A DNA stretch of 64,000 nt from Psychrobacter immobilis. GTDB taxonomy: Bacteria > Pseudomonadota > Gammaproteobacteria > Pseudomonadales > Moraxellaceae. This document shows positions 37,132 through 46,282 of this stretch, one piece after another; position 1 is the first letter of the stretch; each line of letters opens with the position of its first letter. The stretch is taken from contig NZ_CAJGZM010000003.1 of assembly GCF_904846175.1 (NCBI RefSeq), positions 62,001 through 126,000 on the forward strand. Reading direction: 5' to 3'. The translations under genes were made by a program, and so were the position numbers. The notes beneath the pieces were generated by a model. The model did not search any database. It saw only the letters and a program-made list of their open reading frames with translations, and was not told the DNA's origin.

Positions 37132-38364
37132 GTGTCCAATCTTTCAAAGGCAAGTACTGTACAAAACAGTCATTTAAAGAACGGTGCAGACAGTCAACAT
37201 CAAAACCCTATTTCGTGGTTTATCTTTGGTTTGATGGCAAGCGTAACCTTTATTGGTATTCTCTCAGAGCTGATGCCATCTGGTATTTTGCCGCAAATGA
37301 CCGCTGGCTTAGGTATTGAGCAGACTCAGGTAGGGTTTTTGGTCGGTATATACGCGCTGGCATCAGCGATTTTTGCCATTCCGCTTATTAGTATGACGTT
37401 GTGGGTCAATCGAAAAATTCTTTTGATGGTTCTGTTGGCAGGCTTTGCCATTTCTAATATCGTCGTCGGTCTTACCTCATCTTATGCGCTTATCGTCACC
37501 ATGCGTATCATTGGCGGTATTTGTGCAGGGATTATGTGGCCAATGATTGCCGCCTATGGGACGGCATTGGTGCCAGAAAACCTGCATGGCAAAGCTATCA
37601 CTATCATTATGGCGGGCAATACCTTTGGGGTAAGTCTGGGTCTACCGATTATGACCTATATTGGCACCCAAGTTGGCTGGCGTACCTCATTTATCGTACT
37701 TGGTGTATTGGGTGCGGTGATTGCACTGCTGGCTATGAAATTTTTACCATCGGTGCAAGGCGAAAAGCTGACCCAAAGTAACTCGCCAATAGCGGTGCTC
37801 AAAATACCTGGCGTCTGGATTGTTTTAGCACTGACTTTTTTAGCAGTCGTCGCCCATTACAGCACCTACACCTATATCACGCTATTGGTCGAAACCATTA
37901 AGTTCGTTGGCGGTATCAGCTTAGCGCTATTTATCTTTGGGATAGGTTCGGTCATCTCGGTCATCTTATCGGCCAAGATTATTGACACCCATTTACGCGG
38001 TTTAATCGTTGGGATGTTAGCTTGCGGCGTGATTGCTATGTTGTTGTTCGTCTTCTTCAGGGGAACGAATGGTTTTGCGCATTTTGCTTTTTTACTGTGG
38101 GGACTGGCATTCGGACCTCTGGTAACTATGTTTCAAACGGCTGTTAGCCATCAGGTGACGGAAGCAAAAGCGGTCGCGACCTCGGTACAATCGAGCGTAT
38201 TTAACTTTTCAATTATGATTGCCACATGGCTTGCCGGTTTGATTTTGGTACATATGCCAGAAACAGGTGTCTTGGGTATCGTCTATCTGTCTATTCTGTG
38301 TTTCGTGCCTGCCATTATTATTACGGTAATCTCTAAGAAAACCTTAGATGCACCTGCTGTCTAA
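37132..38364 (+). CDS. MFS exporter (drug:H+ antiporter-like)
   Basis: A 410-residue major facilitator with twelve predicted helices. The first half has IGILSELMPSGILPQM, typical of the DHA1 type (AraJ, YdhP, NepI-like), and the motif C-like GNTFGVSLGLPIMTYIG. The translation begins at a GTG (37132) with TAGGAGAGGA just upstream; an overlapping ATG is in another frame. The first ~28 residues are hydrophilic. Its downstream partner is a cytosine-deaminase-like gene 88 bases on, so a nucleobase or related product is a plausible cargo; that is inference. Confidence 0.9.
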   Translation: MSNLSKASTVQNSHLKNGADSQHQNPISWFIFGLMASVTFIGILSELMPSGILPQMTAGLGIEQTQVGFLVGIYALASAIFAIPLISMTLWVNRKILLMVLLAGFAISNIVVGLTSSYALIVTMRIIGGICAGIMWPMIAAYGTALVPENLHGKAITIIMAGNTFGVSLGLPIMTYIGTQVGWRTSFIVLGVLGAVIALLAMKFLPSVQGEKLTQSNSPIAVLKIPGVWIVLALTFLAVVAHYSTYTYITLLVETIKFVGGISLALFIFGIGSVISVILSAKIIDTHLRGLIVGMLACGVIAMLLFVFFRGTNGFAHFAFLLWGLAFGPLVTMFQTAVSHQVTEAKAVATSVQSSVFNFSIMIATWLAGLILVHMPETGVLGIVYLSILCFVPAIIITVISKKTLDAPAV

Positions 38365-38452
38365 TGGATGTTATTAATCTAATAGCACTTAATAATTCAG
38401 TGTTAATAAACAACTTTAAATAACTAACTTTTAGCAATAATAGGAGTTTGTC

Positions 38453-39709
38453 ATGATTAAATTTACCAATGCCACTATTTATCGTAATAGCGCTGCTAAC
38501 GAGATTTTGGTCAAAGACGGTGTCATTCATCAAATCGGTAAGGATTTACCAACTGCTGAAGAAGAGATTGACCTGAAGGGTAGGTTGGTTGTGCCGCCTT
38601 ATGTAGACTCGCATCTGCATTTAGATTATGTCTATACCGGTGGTGGTGATGAGGCGAAAAATGCTTCAGGTACGCTATTTGAAGGGATTGCGCGCTGGCA
38701 CGATGTTAAAAAAACGCAATCTTTTGAAGATGCGAAAGCGCGGATGCTAAGAGGCATTCAGGAAGAGGTTTCTAAAGGTGTGCAGTACATTCGTACCCAT
38801 ATAGACGTTTGCGACCCTGATTTAACAGGGCTCAAAGCCATGCTCGAGCTTCGTGAAGAATTAAAAGACAACGTCACCATTCAGATTGTGGCCTTTCCGC
38901 AAGAAGGCATGTACGCCTATAAAGGCGCTGTCGAGTTGATTGAGGAAGCGTTAAAAATGGGCGCGGACTGTGTTGGCGGTATTCCGCATTTTGAATGGGC
39001 GTATGAATTCGGTCAAGATTCTGTGCGTAAAACGGTAGAGCTTGCGCTTAAATATGACAAGCTCATCGACGTCCACTGTGACGAAACTGATGATCCGATG
39101 AGTCGTCACGTACAATTATTAAATGCCTTGGTGATGATTGAAGGTATCGGTGCGCGCTCGACGGCGAGTCATACCTGCTCATTCGGCTCAGCAGATGATG
39201 CTTATGCATTTCGGATGATGGGGTTATTTGAGCAATCAGGCATGAACTTTATCGCATTGCCAACCGAAAACGCTTACTTACAAGGTCGCCAAGATACTTA
39301 TCCAAAACGCCGCGGTTTGACGCGGGTCAAAGAGTTTTGGGAAAATGGTATTAACGTCAGCTTTGGTCAGGACTCTATTAACGATCCGTGGTATCCAACC
39401 GGTAACGGCAATATGATGAATATCTTGGATAACGGTATTCATTTGGCGCAAACCATGTCACTGCCGCAGCTTGACGTCTGTCTCGACTTTATCACGATCA
39501 ATGGCGCAAAAACCCTAAATATCGAAGATGAATACGGTTTGGATGTTGGTAAGCCAGCTAACTTTTTGGTATTGGATGCCGATAGTCCGTTTGAAGCGGT
39601 GCGCCAACGCGCCGACGTGCTTGCTTCTGTTCGTAACGGTAAATATTTATTTAAAAAGTCTGAACCAAGCTATGATATCGAATTGGATGTTTTTAGAAAA
39701 ACCAAATAG
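38453..39709 (+). CDS. Cytosine deaminase-like amidohydrolase
   Basis: A 418-residue metal-dependent hydrolase close to E. coli CodA. Metal ligands H54 and H56 (DSHLHLDY), H208 (DVHCDE), and D307 are in place; Q150 (FPQEG), E211 and H240 (ASHTCS) match substrate and catalytic residues. At the position next to the metal Asp, CodA's Asp314 is Ser308 here (GQDSINDPW against GHDDVFDPW), a spot known to affect substrate choice. So the exact substrate (cytosine, isoguanine, creatinine or another ring amide) is uncertain. AATAGGAG precedes the ATG. Likely second gene of the MFS operon. Confidence 0.88.
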   Translation: MIKFTNATIYRNSAANEILVKDGVIHQIGKDLPTAEEEIDLKGRLVVPPYVDSHLHLDYVYTGGGDEAKNASGTLFEGIARWHDVKKTQSFEDAKARMLRGIQEEVSKGVQYIRTHIDVCDPDLTGLKAMLELREELKDNVTIQIVAFPQEGMYAYKGAVELIEEALKMGADCVGGIPHFEWAYEFGQDSVRKTVELALKYDKLIDVHCDETDDPMSRHVQLLNALVMIEGIGARSTASHTCSFGSADDAYAFRMMGLFEQSGMNFIALPTENAYLQGRQDTYPKRRGLTRVKEFWENGINVSFGQDSINDPWYPTGNGNMMNILDNGIHLAQTMSLPQLDVCLDFITINGAKTLNIEDEYGLDVGKPANFLVLDADSPFEAVRQRADVLASVRNGKYLFKKSEPSYDIELDVFRKTK

Positions 39710-39780
39710 TCTTATTTACCAAAAATAGAGAAAGAATAAATATAGTCAGTGAAAAGTAATATCGATACATCACGCACTGC

Positions 39781-39842
39781 TGATATCAATTTTTCTTGCT
39801 TGCTGTGCCTGCGCAGACAGAGGCTACAAAAAATTGATATCA
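39781..39842. repeat. Inverted-repeat element, possibly a dispersed intergenic repeat
   Basis: Arms TGATATCAATTTTT (39781-39794) and its exact complement (39829-39842) enclose 34 GC-richer bases containing CTGCGCAG. It lies between two convergent genes, apart from the real terminator. The form is like a small palindromic repeat (REP or MITE-like), but no second copy is in this window. Confidence 0.6.
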
Positions 39843-39900
39843 ACAATACCGTATTGTTTTTAGGGTATTTTGACTATAGCAACCAGCTAAAATATTAACG

Positions 39901-39931
39901 AAAAAGCCCATTATTTTAATAATGGGCTTTT
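39901..39931. terminator. Bidirectional terminator between deaminase-like gene and metQ
   Basis: AAAAGCCCATTATT/AATAATGGGCTTTT, a 14-bp perfect stem with flanking A and T runs. Confidence 0.92.
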
Positions 39932-39990
39932 CTATTTAACTTCTAAAATACTTTATTGGCATAAAGTATCTTAAATCATGAGGTCGGCAA

Positions 39991-40986
39991 TTACTGAGCA
40001 GCAGCTTCGGCAACTGGCGCGCTAGCTGCCGTAGGAGCATTAGCGGTTGCAGGAGCTTTAGCAGTAGCAGTGTTCTCACCCCAGATTTTTGGGTATTTAT
40101 AGCCAGGGAAGCTATCGTGAGCATACTTTTTAAAGGCGTCTGAGTTATAAGCGTTAGTCACGTCTTTGACCCATTTCTTATCTTTATCAGCGGTTTTGAT
40201 CGCTGACCAGTTAACATAAGCAAAGCTTGGCTCTTGGAATAGGGCTTCAGTCAGCTTGATACCCGCATCGGTCGCGTAGTTACCATTGACGATAGCAAAG
40301 TCCACTTCATCACGCGCACGCGGTAGCTGGGCAGCTTCTAGCTCAACGATTTTGATGTCGTATTTGCTGTTATCGGCGATATCCGATTTTGATGCGGTCA
40401 ACGGGTCGATGTTGTCTTTTAGCGTAATCCATCCAAGCTCATTCATCATTACTAACGCACGGGCAAAGTTACTTGGATCATTCGGTGCAGAAACACTCAT
40501 ACCTTTATAGACGTCGTCGAGCTTAGTCTTTTTACCAGTATAGATACCAAGTGGCGCGGTTGGTACTTGGAAGACTTCCACCAAATCAAGATTGTTTTCT
40601 TTTTTAAAGGTATCAAGGTAAGGTTTATGCTGGAAGATGTTGATATCTAAATCGCCATCGGCCAAAGCGATATTTGGACGCACATAATCGGTAAATGTTA
40701 CCAGCTCAACTTCATAGCCTTGCGCTTCTAATGAGCTTTTTACTTGGTTACGAACCATATCAGCAAAGTCGCCTTCGGTGGTACCGATGATAATTTTGCT
40801 ATGCTCAGGGTCGATATCGTTGGTCGCTGCCGTTTCTGTGGTCGTTGTTTCAGTAGCACCTTCAGTGACTGGCTCTTTAGTAGCTTCTGGCGCTGATGAG
40901 TTGTTGCAACCGACCAATACAAGACCTGATACGCCAACGGTGGCCAATGCGGTCGCAAGCTGACGGCTGATATCTGTTAATTTCAT
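39991..40986 (-). CDS. metQ: MetQ-family methionine-binding lipoprotein
   Basis: A 331-residue NlpA/MetQ substrate-binding protein. The signal peptide ends at LVLVGC (Cys27), so it is lipid-anchored. A Thr/Glu-rich linker (30-60) is followed by the binding domain: IIIGTTEGDFADMVRN, NIFQHKPYLDTF, APNDPSNFARAL, PRARDEVDFAIVNGNYA and the C-terminal IKTADKDKKWVKDVTNAYNSD segment. The C-terminus adds an Ala/Thr/Pro tail. AAGGAAG precedes the ATG. It lies 267 bases downstream of metI and may have its own promoter; a terminator follows. Confidence 0.95.
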   Translation of the reverse strand: MKLTDISRQLATALATVGVSGLVLVGCNNSSAPEATKEPVTEGATETTTTETAATNDIDPEHSKIIIGTTEGDFADMVRNQVKSSLEAQGYEVELVTFTDYVRPNIALADGDLDINIFQHKPYLDTFKKENNLDLVEVFQVPTAPLGIYTGKKTKLDDVYKGMSVSAPNDPSNFARALVMMNELGWITLKDNIDPLTASKSDIADNSKYDIKIVELEAAQLPRARDEVDFAIVNGNYATDAGIKLTEALFQEPSFAYVNWSAIKTADKDKKWVKDVTNAYNSDAFKKYAHDSFPGYKYPKIWGENTATAKAPATANAPTAASAPVAEAAAQ

Positions 40987-41253
40987 GAAACTTCCTTAAT
41001 AATGGGTGGGGAATAGGGGATTGAATGTTAACAGTAAAAATCCGCATTAAAAAAGCAACATTATGAATAGTAATGCTGCTAAGTTAACGGTTGTTAAGAT
41101 AGTATCAAAATTAAAGGGAATCAGTTACAAAGTCAAGCATTTGCTTAGGATGAATCGGCATTAAACCTTGAGCATTATTCATATCAAACGTTTAATCTGA
41201 GCGCTTTAATAGCCAATGACTAAGGCTATTTATAGTTATTTTAGAAGTAAGTT

Positions 41254-41940
41254 TTAACGCTTGTCTAAACGCATCGCTATCCAATTACCAGACGCCTGAA
41301 TACCGATCACCATAATTGATAGCATAATCACGATAAATACCATAACCTCAGTTTGATAGCGATAATAGCCGTAACGAATCGCCAAATCACCCAAACCGCC
41401 ACCGCCAATCATACCGGCAGCTGCCGAAAATGACAGTAAGCTGATACATAAAATGGTCACAGACAATACCAAGCCAGAGCGCGCTTCATTGAGCAATACT
41501 TTGATAATGGTAAAGGGGCGTGCGCCCATCGATTCAGTTGCTTCAATAATACCGCGTGGCACTTCGCGCAGATTTTGTTCGACCAAACGTGCAAAGTAAA
41601 AGGAACCCGCAATCGCCAGTACTAGAGATGCAGCAATCGGTCCGATACCCGTGCCAACGATGGCTTTGGTAAAAGGACTCATGGCAATCATCAAAATTAC
41701 AAATGGGAAGGCGCGCATAAAGTTGGTGATAGCACCAAGAACGCCATACAAGGTCTTATTTTGCAAAAACTGCCGATCACTAGATAAAAATAAGAAAACC
41801 CCAAACAGACCGCCGATCACGATGGCGACCGTCGTTGAGATACCAAGCATAATAAAGGTATCTACGAACGCTTGCCAAATCTCTTTGCGTAGCGCGAGCA
41901 GTTTGTCTATCGAGGCGGATAATTCAGCACCAGTTAACAT
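41254..41940 (-). CDS. metI: Methionine ABC transporter permease MetI
   Basis: A 228-residue membrane subunit with five helices. The EAA-type coupling motif sits at ATESMGARPFTIIKVLLNEAR (residues about 131-151), and MRAFPFVILMIAMSPFTK is typical of MetI. It pairs with the ATPase encoded 17 bases upstream. AGGAGA precedes the ATG. Confidence 0.96.
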   Translation of the reverse strand: MLTGAELSASIDKLLALRKEIWQAFVDTFIMLGISTTVAIVIGGLFGVFLFLSSDRQFLQNKTLYGVLGAITNFMRAFPFVILMIAMSPFTKAIVGTGIGPIAASLVLAIAGSFYFARLVEQNLREVPRGIIEATESMGARPFTIIKVLLNEARSGLVLSVTILCISLLSFSAAAGMIGGGGLGDLAIRYGYYRYQTEVMVFIVIMLSIMVIGIQASGNWIAMRLDKR

Positions 41941-41957
41941 GTCTATTCTCCTGCCTC

Positions 41958-42728
41958 TTAATCTTCATGGACCAAGCCTTTGCCAATCGGGGTCGTGGCC
42001 TGAATCAGACCGTCGCGAATATCGGCAACCTCAAGCAATTGCCCTTGATGTAACAATGCTGCGCGGTCGCATAGCCTGCGAATCACGCTCATTTCATGCG
42101 TGACGATGACGATGGTGACGCCAAGTTGTTCATTAATATCGCGTAGACAAGTCAATAAGCTACGTGTGGTCGCAGGATCAAGCGCACTGGTTGGCTCATC
42201 AGCCAATAACACTTTAGGGCTAGGCGCAATAGCACGCGCGATACCGACACGCTGCTTTTGTCCCCCTGATAACTGCGCAGGATAGTGCCCGGCACGGTCA
42301 GTCAAGTCGACGATTTCTAAGCAGTCCATTACCCGTTTATGAATATCGGCGCTCGGGTAGCCTGCCACCGTTAAGTTGAAGGCGACATTATCGAAGACCG
42401 TACGATTGGACATCAGGTTAAACTGCTGAAAAATCATGCCGATATTATGGCGGGCGATACGTAACTCACTGGCAGATAGCGTGGTCAAATCCGTACCATC
42501 TACGATAACTTGACCTGAATCTGGACGCTCAAGCAAATTAATCAGGCGTAACAGGGTAGATTTACCCGCGCCCGAATAGCCCATCAGGCCAAATATTTCG
42601 CCTTGCTGTACCGTTAAGGACGTCGGTTCGACAGCAGTAAACCAATGTGGCTTGCCGTCTTTATCTTTTATAGACCGGTCGCTTAAAAAGCTTTTGGTCA
42701 CATCGTTTAAGACAATCATGTCACTCAT
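41958..42728 (-). CDS. metN: Methionine ABC transporter ATPase MetN, lacking the NIL domain
   Basis: About 256 residues from the ATG at 42728 (MSDMIVLNDV); the frame continues to a TTG at 42746 that is less likely. Walker A GYSGAGKSTLL, signature LSGGQKQRVGIARAI, Walker B VLLADEPTSALD and the H-loop IVTHEM are present. E. coli MetN has about 343 residues, the extra being a C-terminal NIL domain that binds methionine and shuts transport down. Here the chain ends right after the core ATPase (TPIGKGLVHED). It is first in metN-metI(-metQ). Confidence 0.95.
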   Translation of the reverse strand: MSDMIVLNDVTKSFLSDRSIKDKDGKPHWFTAVEPTSLTVQQGEIFGLMGYSGAGKSTLLRLINLLERPDSGQVIVDGTDLTTLSASELRIARHNIGMIFQQFNLMSNRTVFDNVAFNLTVAGYPSADIHKRVMDCLEIVDLTDRAGHYPAQLSGGQKQRVGIARAIAPSPKVLLADEPTSALDPATTRSLLTCLRDINEQLGVTIVIVTHEMSVIRRLCDRAALLHQGQLLEVADIRDGLIQATTPIGKGLVHED

Positions 42729-43101
42729 GGAGGGCTCAAAATTCAATAAATATTTTAACGGTTATGAAGCGGTTGTAAGCTCTTTTGGGTGTTTGAGCGT
42801 AAATTAAAATCAACATTCAATAACCCTATAATAAGGGGCGCTAATATAGCATATTCTGCAGTGTTTTGGATATGGACATCCATGACTAAAGGATAATATT
42901 GGCTTGCACGTTATCGAGTAACGAAGCAATCGAGATAGGTAAAGTATAAATTTACTGTGGTTTCAAATAAATTTATCTGAAATAAAGAAGGCTTATGACA
43001 GTTGCATATACTTTGGAATGTATTTTTGGTAATCATTTTAGCCGTAAGTTTTTGCTATCGAGTTTGTTAATATTGAGTTTGTTGAGACTGAGCTTATAGT
43101 A
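42729..43101. other. Intergenic interval upstream of metN
   Basis: About 370 AT-rich bases between the divergent metN start and the end of the sensor kinase gene. No SAM riboswitch was recognised. CCCTATAATAAGGGG near 42823-42838 is partly palindromic and might be an operator. No clear promoter could be fixed. Confidence 0.45.
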
Positions 43102-45216
43102 TTAATTATGGCTGTCATGATGATAATGAGGGTCGTGCTTGACGGGTAGGACCACTAAAAATCGCGTATGACCATTAATGGTGTCGGTGAGGATACGCCC
43201 TTGATGAGCCGTAACAATCTGGGCAACCAAGGACAAACCTAGCCCCGAGCCTTTATTCTTTTGCTGTAGACGTACGAAAGGACTAAAGACTTCCTCACGT
43301 TTGTTTTCAGGGATGCCTTCGCCTTCATCAATCACTGCCATTACGGCATATTTTGGTAGTGGGCGGGTTGGTTCGGGTTTTGCTTTCTTTAGATGCTTAC
43401 TAAACAAACCTTCTTTACGTGGTGTATTTGCTGTTTCGCCATTATCTTTGGCGTTCTCTTTATTATTGCCCTTAGAGTCATCTTTCTCAACACTATTATT
43501 TTTACCGGTGTTTTCTGCGTTTTGATTAATAGCATTGTCTTCAATACTGAGAAGTGATATCTCTTGATTTTCAGGAACTGCACGCCAAATAACTTTTTTG
43601 ATTTTATCGGTTAAATCGCTCGTTAAGCGCTGGTAATTAGATATTAACGATGGCTCGACAATGGCTTCGACTTCATCGGCGCTTTTTGAATCAGTGTTTA
43701 TGGCGCTGCTTATATCACTGTCTATATTACTAGGTACGTCAACAACTTCTGATGACTGTAATTTATCAGTACTTACGCTATTATTGTCATCAATCTCAGT
43801 ATCAGCAATGATGCTTTCACCATTTTTATAAATAGCAGGGGCAGGTAATAACGCTACTTCTGTCGCTTCTGCTGACGTTGGCTTAAGTTCGTTAGCATGA
43901 GCGACAATAGAATCGTCATTGGTAATAGCGTTTTCTACATTCTCAAGCTGGTTGACGTTTTGGGTTATTTCCTCATAAGAATCAAAGTCTGAGCTGTTAT
44001 AATCGACAAAACTGCTGCACAGTATGGTTTGCAACAGGAAGTCAGGAATGTCATTAGCTTCATTCAAGGTTTGTACGCCGTAAAGTAAGACAGTGACAGG
44101 CGGCTTGCCGTGCAGCATGGCATTGGTCAATAAGTTGCGAATTAAATGAGTCAGCATGGATGATTGCCCATCAATGACGATGTGCTCACCAATCAAAGTC
44201 GCTTCAGAATAATGCTGCCGTTCCTGATTGACCAAATCATATAAGTCCAGTTGCTCAACTTGCTGTAGCGCATGACCGGCGTCTAAACGACTGACGAGCA
44301 AAATACTTTCGACCAAATCATTTAATCCAGACAAGTCACGATTGATCGCTTGCGCACGCTTATCAAATTTTTCTTTGGTATCACTCGGCAATGCTCCAGC
44401 TAGCATATCCATCATCTCTATCTGCAAACGGATACGGGTGATAGGTGTGCGTAGTTCGTGCGAAGCGTGCGCCAATAGCAGATTATTAGCATTGATCAAA
44501 TGTTCGATTTTTTGCGCTGCTTGGTTAAAACCGCGGGCGAGTGACGCAATCTCATCATTACCGCGGGCATTGACGCGCACGCTAAAGTCGCCATCACCAA
44601 GTTCAGCCATCTGCTGACTCATCTGATTGATACGCCAAGTGATCGTACGCGCAATCCACCAAAGCACACCTGCCATAATAATGAGCAGCAATAAAGTACC
44701 CGTAAATAAGTTTAATGCTGCGGAAAGTACAGGTTTCTTAGGTGGTAGGCGTGATTCATATAATAGTGTATAGCCCGTACTACTATAAACTTGGGCTTGC
44801 TTGGTTGGAGAGGTTTCGGCAAATGATGGAAAAACCCGCGCTAATAGAGAGGGCGGCGCAGGCAGTTCTAACGGCAAATCGCTGTTATCACTTTGCATCA
44901 GCAAATGACCGTCGCTGTCATACAAACCCATCTTTGCCTGCAACGATTCATCAAAAATATCAAAGCTTTTTTTGACTACCGCCAACATAAAGCGTGCTTG
45001 TAGTCGGTTGTCATTACTAACGGCGATATTTAATTCGTGCAAGAAGGGGTCGATTTGACCCAATATTTGCGTGGCTAAGATTTCTGAGCGGATACCAGCA
45101 TCTTTATCATGAACCAACTGGGTCAATAAAACCATCGCTACCGCAAATAAGATAAGTGCCAGCATCACACTGGCAAATAGCTTGGCAAAAACAGAACGAA
45201 AACCCAGTTGTTGCAT
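43102..45216 (-). CDS. Sensor histidine kinase with a large insertion in its ATPase domain
   Basis: About 704 residues from the ATG at 45216 (a TTG precedes it). Layout: helix 1 (~12-34), a periplasmic sensing part of about 130 residues, helix 2 (~170-190), HAMP (to ~243), a dimerisation domain with phospho-acceptor His in HASHELRTPI (about H253) and the ATPase domain. Its N box is LIRNLLTNAMLHG (~359-371), but the G1 box DEGEGIP appears only at ~630. Between them lie about 230 Asn/Asp/Ser/Glu/Lys-rich residues. The G2 box GSGLGLSL follows at the usual distance. Gene order with the response regulator upstream suggests a single operon. The signal is unknown. Confidence 0.93.
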   Translation of the reverse strand: MQQLGFRSVFAKLFASVMLALILFAVAMVLLTQLVHDKDAGIRSEILATQILGQIDPFLHELNIAVSNDNRLQARFMLAVVKKSFDIFDESLQAKMGLYDSDGHLLMQSDNSDLPLELPAPPSLLARVFPSFAETSPTKQAQVYSSTGYTLLYESRLPPKKPVLSAALNLFTGTLLLLIIMAGVLWWIARTITWRINQMSQQMAELGDGDFSVRVNARGNDEIASLARGFNQAAQKIEHLINANNLLLAHASHELRTPITRIRLQIEMMDMLAGALPSDTKEKFDKRAQAINRDLSGLNDLVESILLVSRLDAGHALQQVEQLDLYDLVNQERQHYSEATLIGEHIVIDGQSSMLTHLIRNLLTNAMLHGKPPVTVLLYGVQTLNEANDIPDFLLQTILCSSFVDYNSSDFDSYEEITQNVNQLENVENAITNDDSIVAHANELKPTSAEATEVALLPAPAIYKNGESIIADTEIDDNNSVSTDKLQSSEVVDVPSNIDSDISSAINTDSKSADEVEAIVEPSLISNYQRLTSDLTDKIKKVIWRAVPENQEISLLSIEDNAINQNAENTGKNNSVEKDDSKGNNKENAKDNGETANTPRKEGLFSKHLKKAKPEPTRPLPKYAVMAVIDEGEGIPENKREEVFSPFVRLQQKNKGSGLGLSLVAQIVTAHQGRILTDTINGHTRFLVVLPVKHDPHYHHDSHN

Positions 45217-45308
45217 CAAATCATCTCTATTATCAAACGCTTATAACCACTTTATTGGTTTTACTGCAACTATCGCTTAGCCTAATGCCGTTTGATTTTA
45301 TCTAGCAA

Positions 45309-46031
45309 TTAAACTTGATCGGTGGCAAATTGATAACCGACACCGCGTACAGTAATGATACGTTTTGGCTGACGTGGATTGTCTTCAATCAGCGCACGCA
45401 AACGCGAAATATGCACGTCAATAGCGCGATCAATATTGTCTGAGCTGTCATCGTTTGGCATCGCTTGCCACAATTGCTCGCGGTTTAGTACTTTACCAGA
45501 ATGGGTGGCAAAATAATGCAGCAATTGAAACTGATGCGTCGTTAGACGGACTGGTTGATCATCGATAGTGACTTCATGGCTGTCAGGAAAGACGCTTAAA
45601 CGACCAAAAGTCAAGCTATCCGATTGACTGTCTGCTTGATTTGGCTGCTCATGACGACGAATAACGGCACGAATACGAGCCAGTAATTCACGCGGCTCAA
45701 ACGGCTTCGAGATATAATCATCGGCGCCCATCTCTAAACCGAGTACACGATCAGTGGTATCGCCTTTTGCCGTTAGCATAATAATCGGCACTTTATTGGT
45801 CATATTATTTTTGTTGCCACGTATTTTTTGGCAAACTTGCATCCCATCCATATCAGGAAGCATCAAATCTAAGACAACCAAATCGATATCACGCTCTTTG
45901 GCGTCCAATAACTCAAGACCTTCTTGACCCAATCCAGCATGGTGTACATCGTAATAATTCATGGTCAGATAATCACTGATTAACTCGGCTAAATCTGGAT
46001 CATCTTCAATTAACAAAATCTGCTTACTCAT
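45309..46031 (-). CDS. OmpR-family response regulator
   Basis: A 240-residue two-domain regulator. The receiver has acidic residues near the start (LIEDDPDLAEL), the phospho-acceptor Asp in DLVVLDLMLPDMDG (about D56) and the Lys of SKPFEPREL. The C-terminal winged helix of OmpR/PhoB type (residues ~145-237) includes LTTHQFQLLHYFATHSGKVL and VDVHISRLRALIEDNP-like IDVHISRLRALIEDNPR. GAGGAAAA precedes the ATG. It heads an operon with the sensor kinase 92 bases downstream. Targets are unknown; the adjacent HlyD gene is one candidate. Confidence 0.96.
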   Translation of the reverse strand: MSKQILLIEDDPDLAELISDYLTMNYYDVHHAGLGQEGLELLDAKERDIDLVVLDLMLPDMDGMQVCQKIRGNKNNMTNKVPIIMLTAKGDTTDRVLGLEMGADDYISKPFEPRELLARIRAVIRRHEQPNQADSQSDSLTFGRLSVFPDSHEVTIDDQPVRLTTHQFQLLHYFATHSGKVLNREQLWQAMPNDDSSDNIDRAIDVHISRLRALIEDNPRQPKRIITVRGVGYQFATDQV

Positions 46032-46282
46032 AATTTTTCCTCTAGTTGTTGTTATAGTTTGTTTAAAATGGCTCTAAAAATACTACTCTAAAAGTAATTC
46101 TTTAGAAATTGCTTTTCTATAAATTCTGCCTTTATAAGTTTGCTCTTAAAAAGAAGCACGCCCTTAATTTTTAATCAATGCTCAATCACTGCTAGCATAC
46201 GCTATATTGCCTAAACAGGATGTTATTAAACAAGACATGCTTTGTTAATGTTTCTACACAATGTAACTACTGGCTTTGGCGC
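46032..46282. other. Spacer between the response regulator and the HlyD adaptor gene
   Basis: 251 AT-rich bases upstream of the regulator's ATG, where its promoter must lie. No hairpin terminator for the HlyD gene was found. Confidence 0.4.

Noticed and set aside
42729..43101. SAM riboswitch or MetJ sites before metN
   Set aside because: No SAM aptamer signature and no tandem AGACGTCT-type met boxes were seen.
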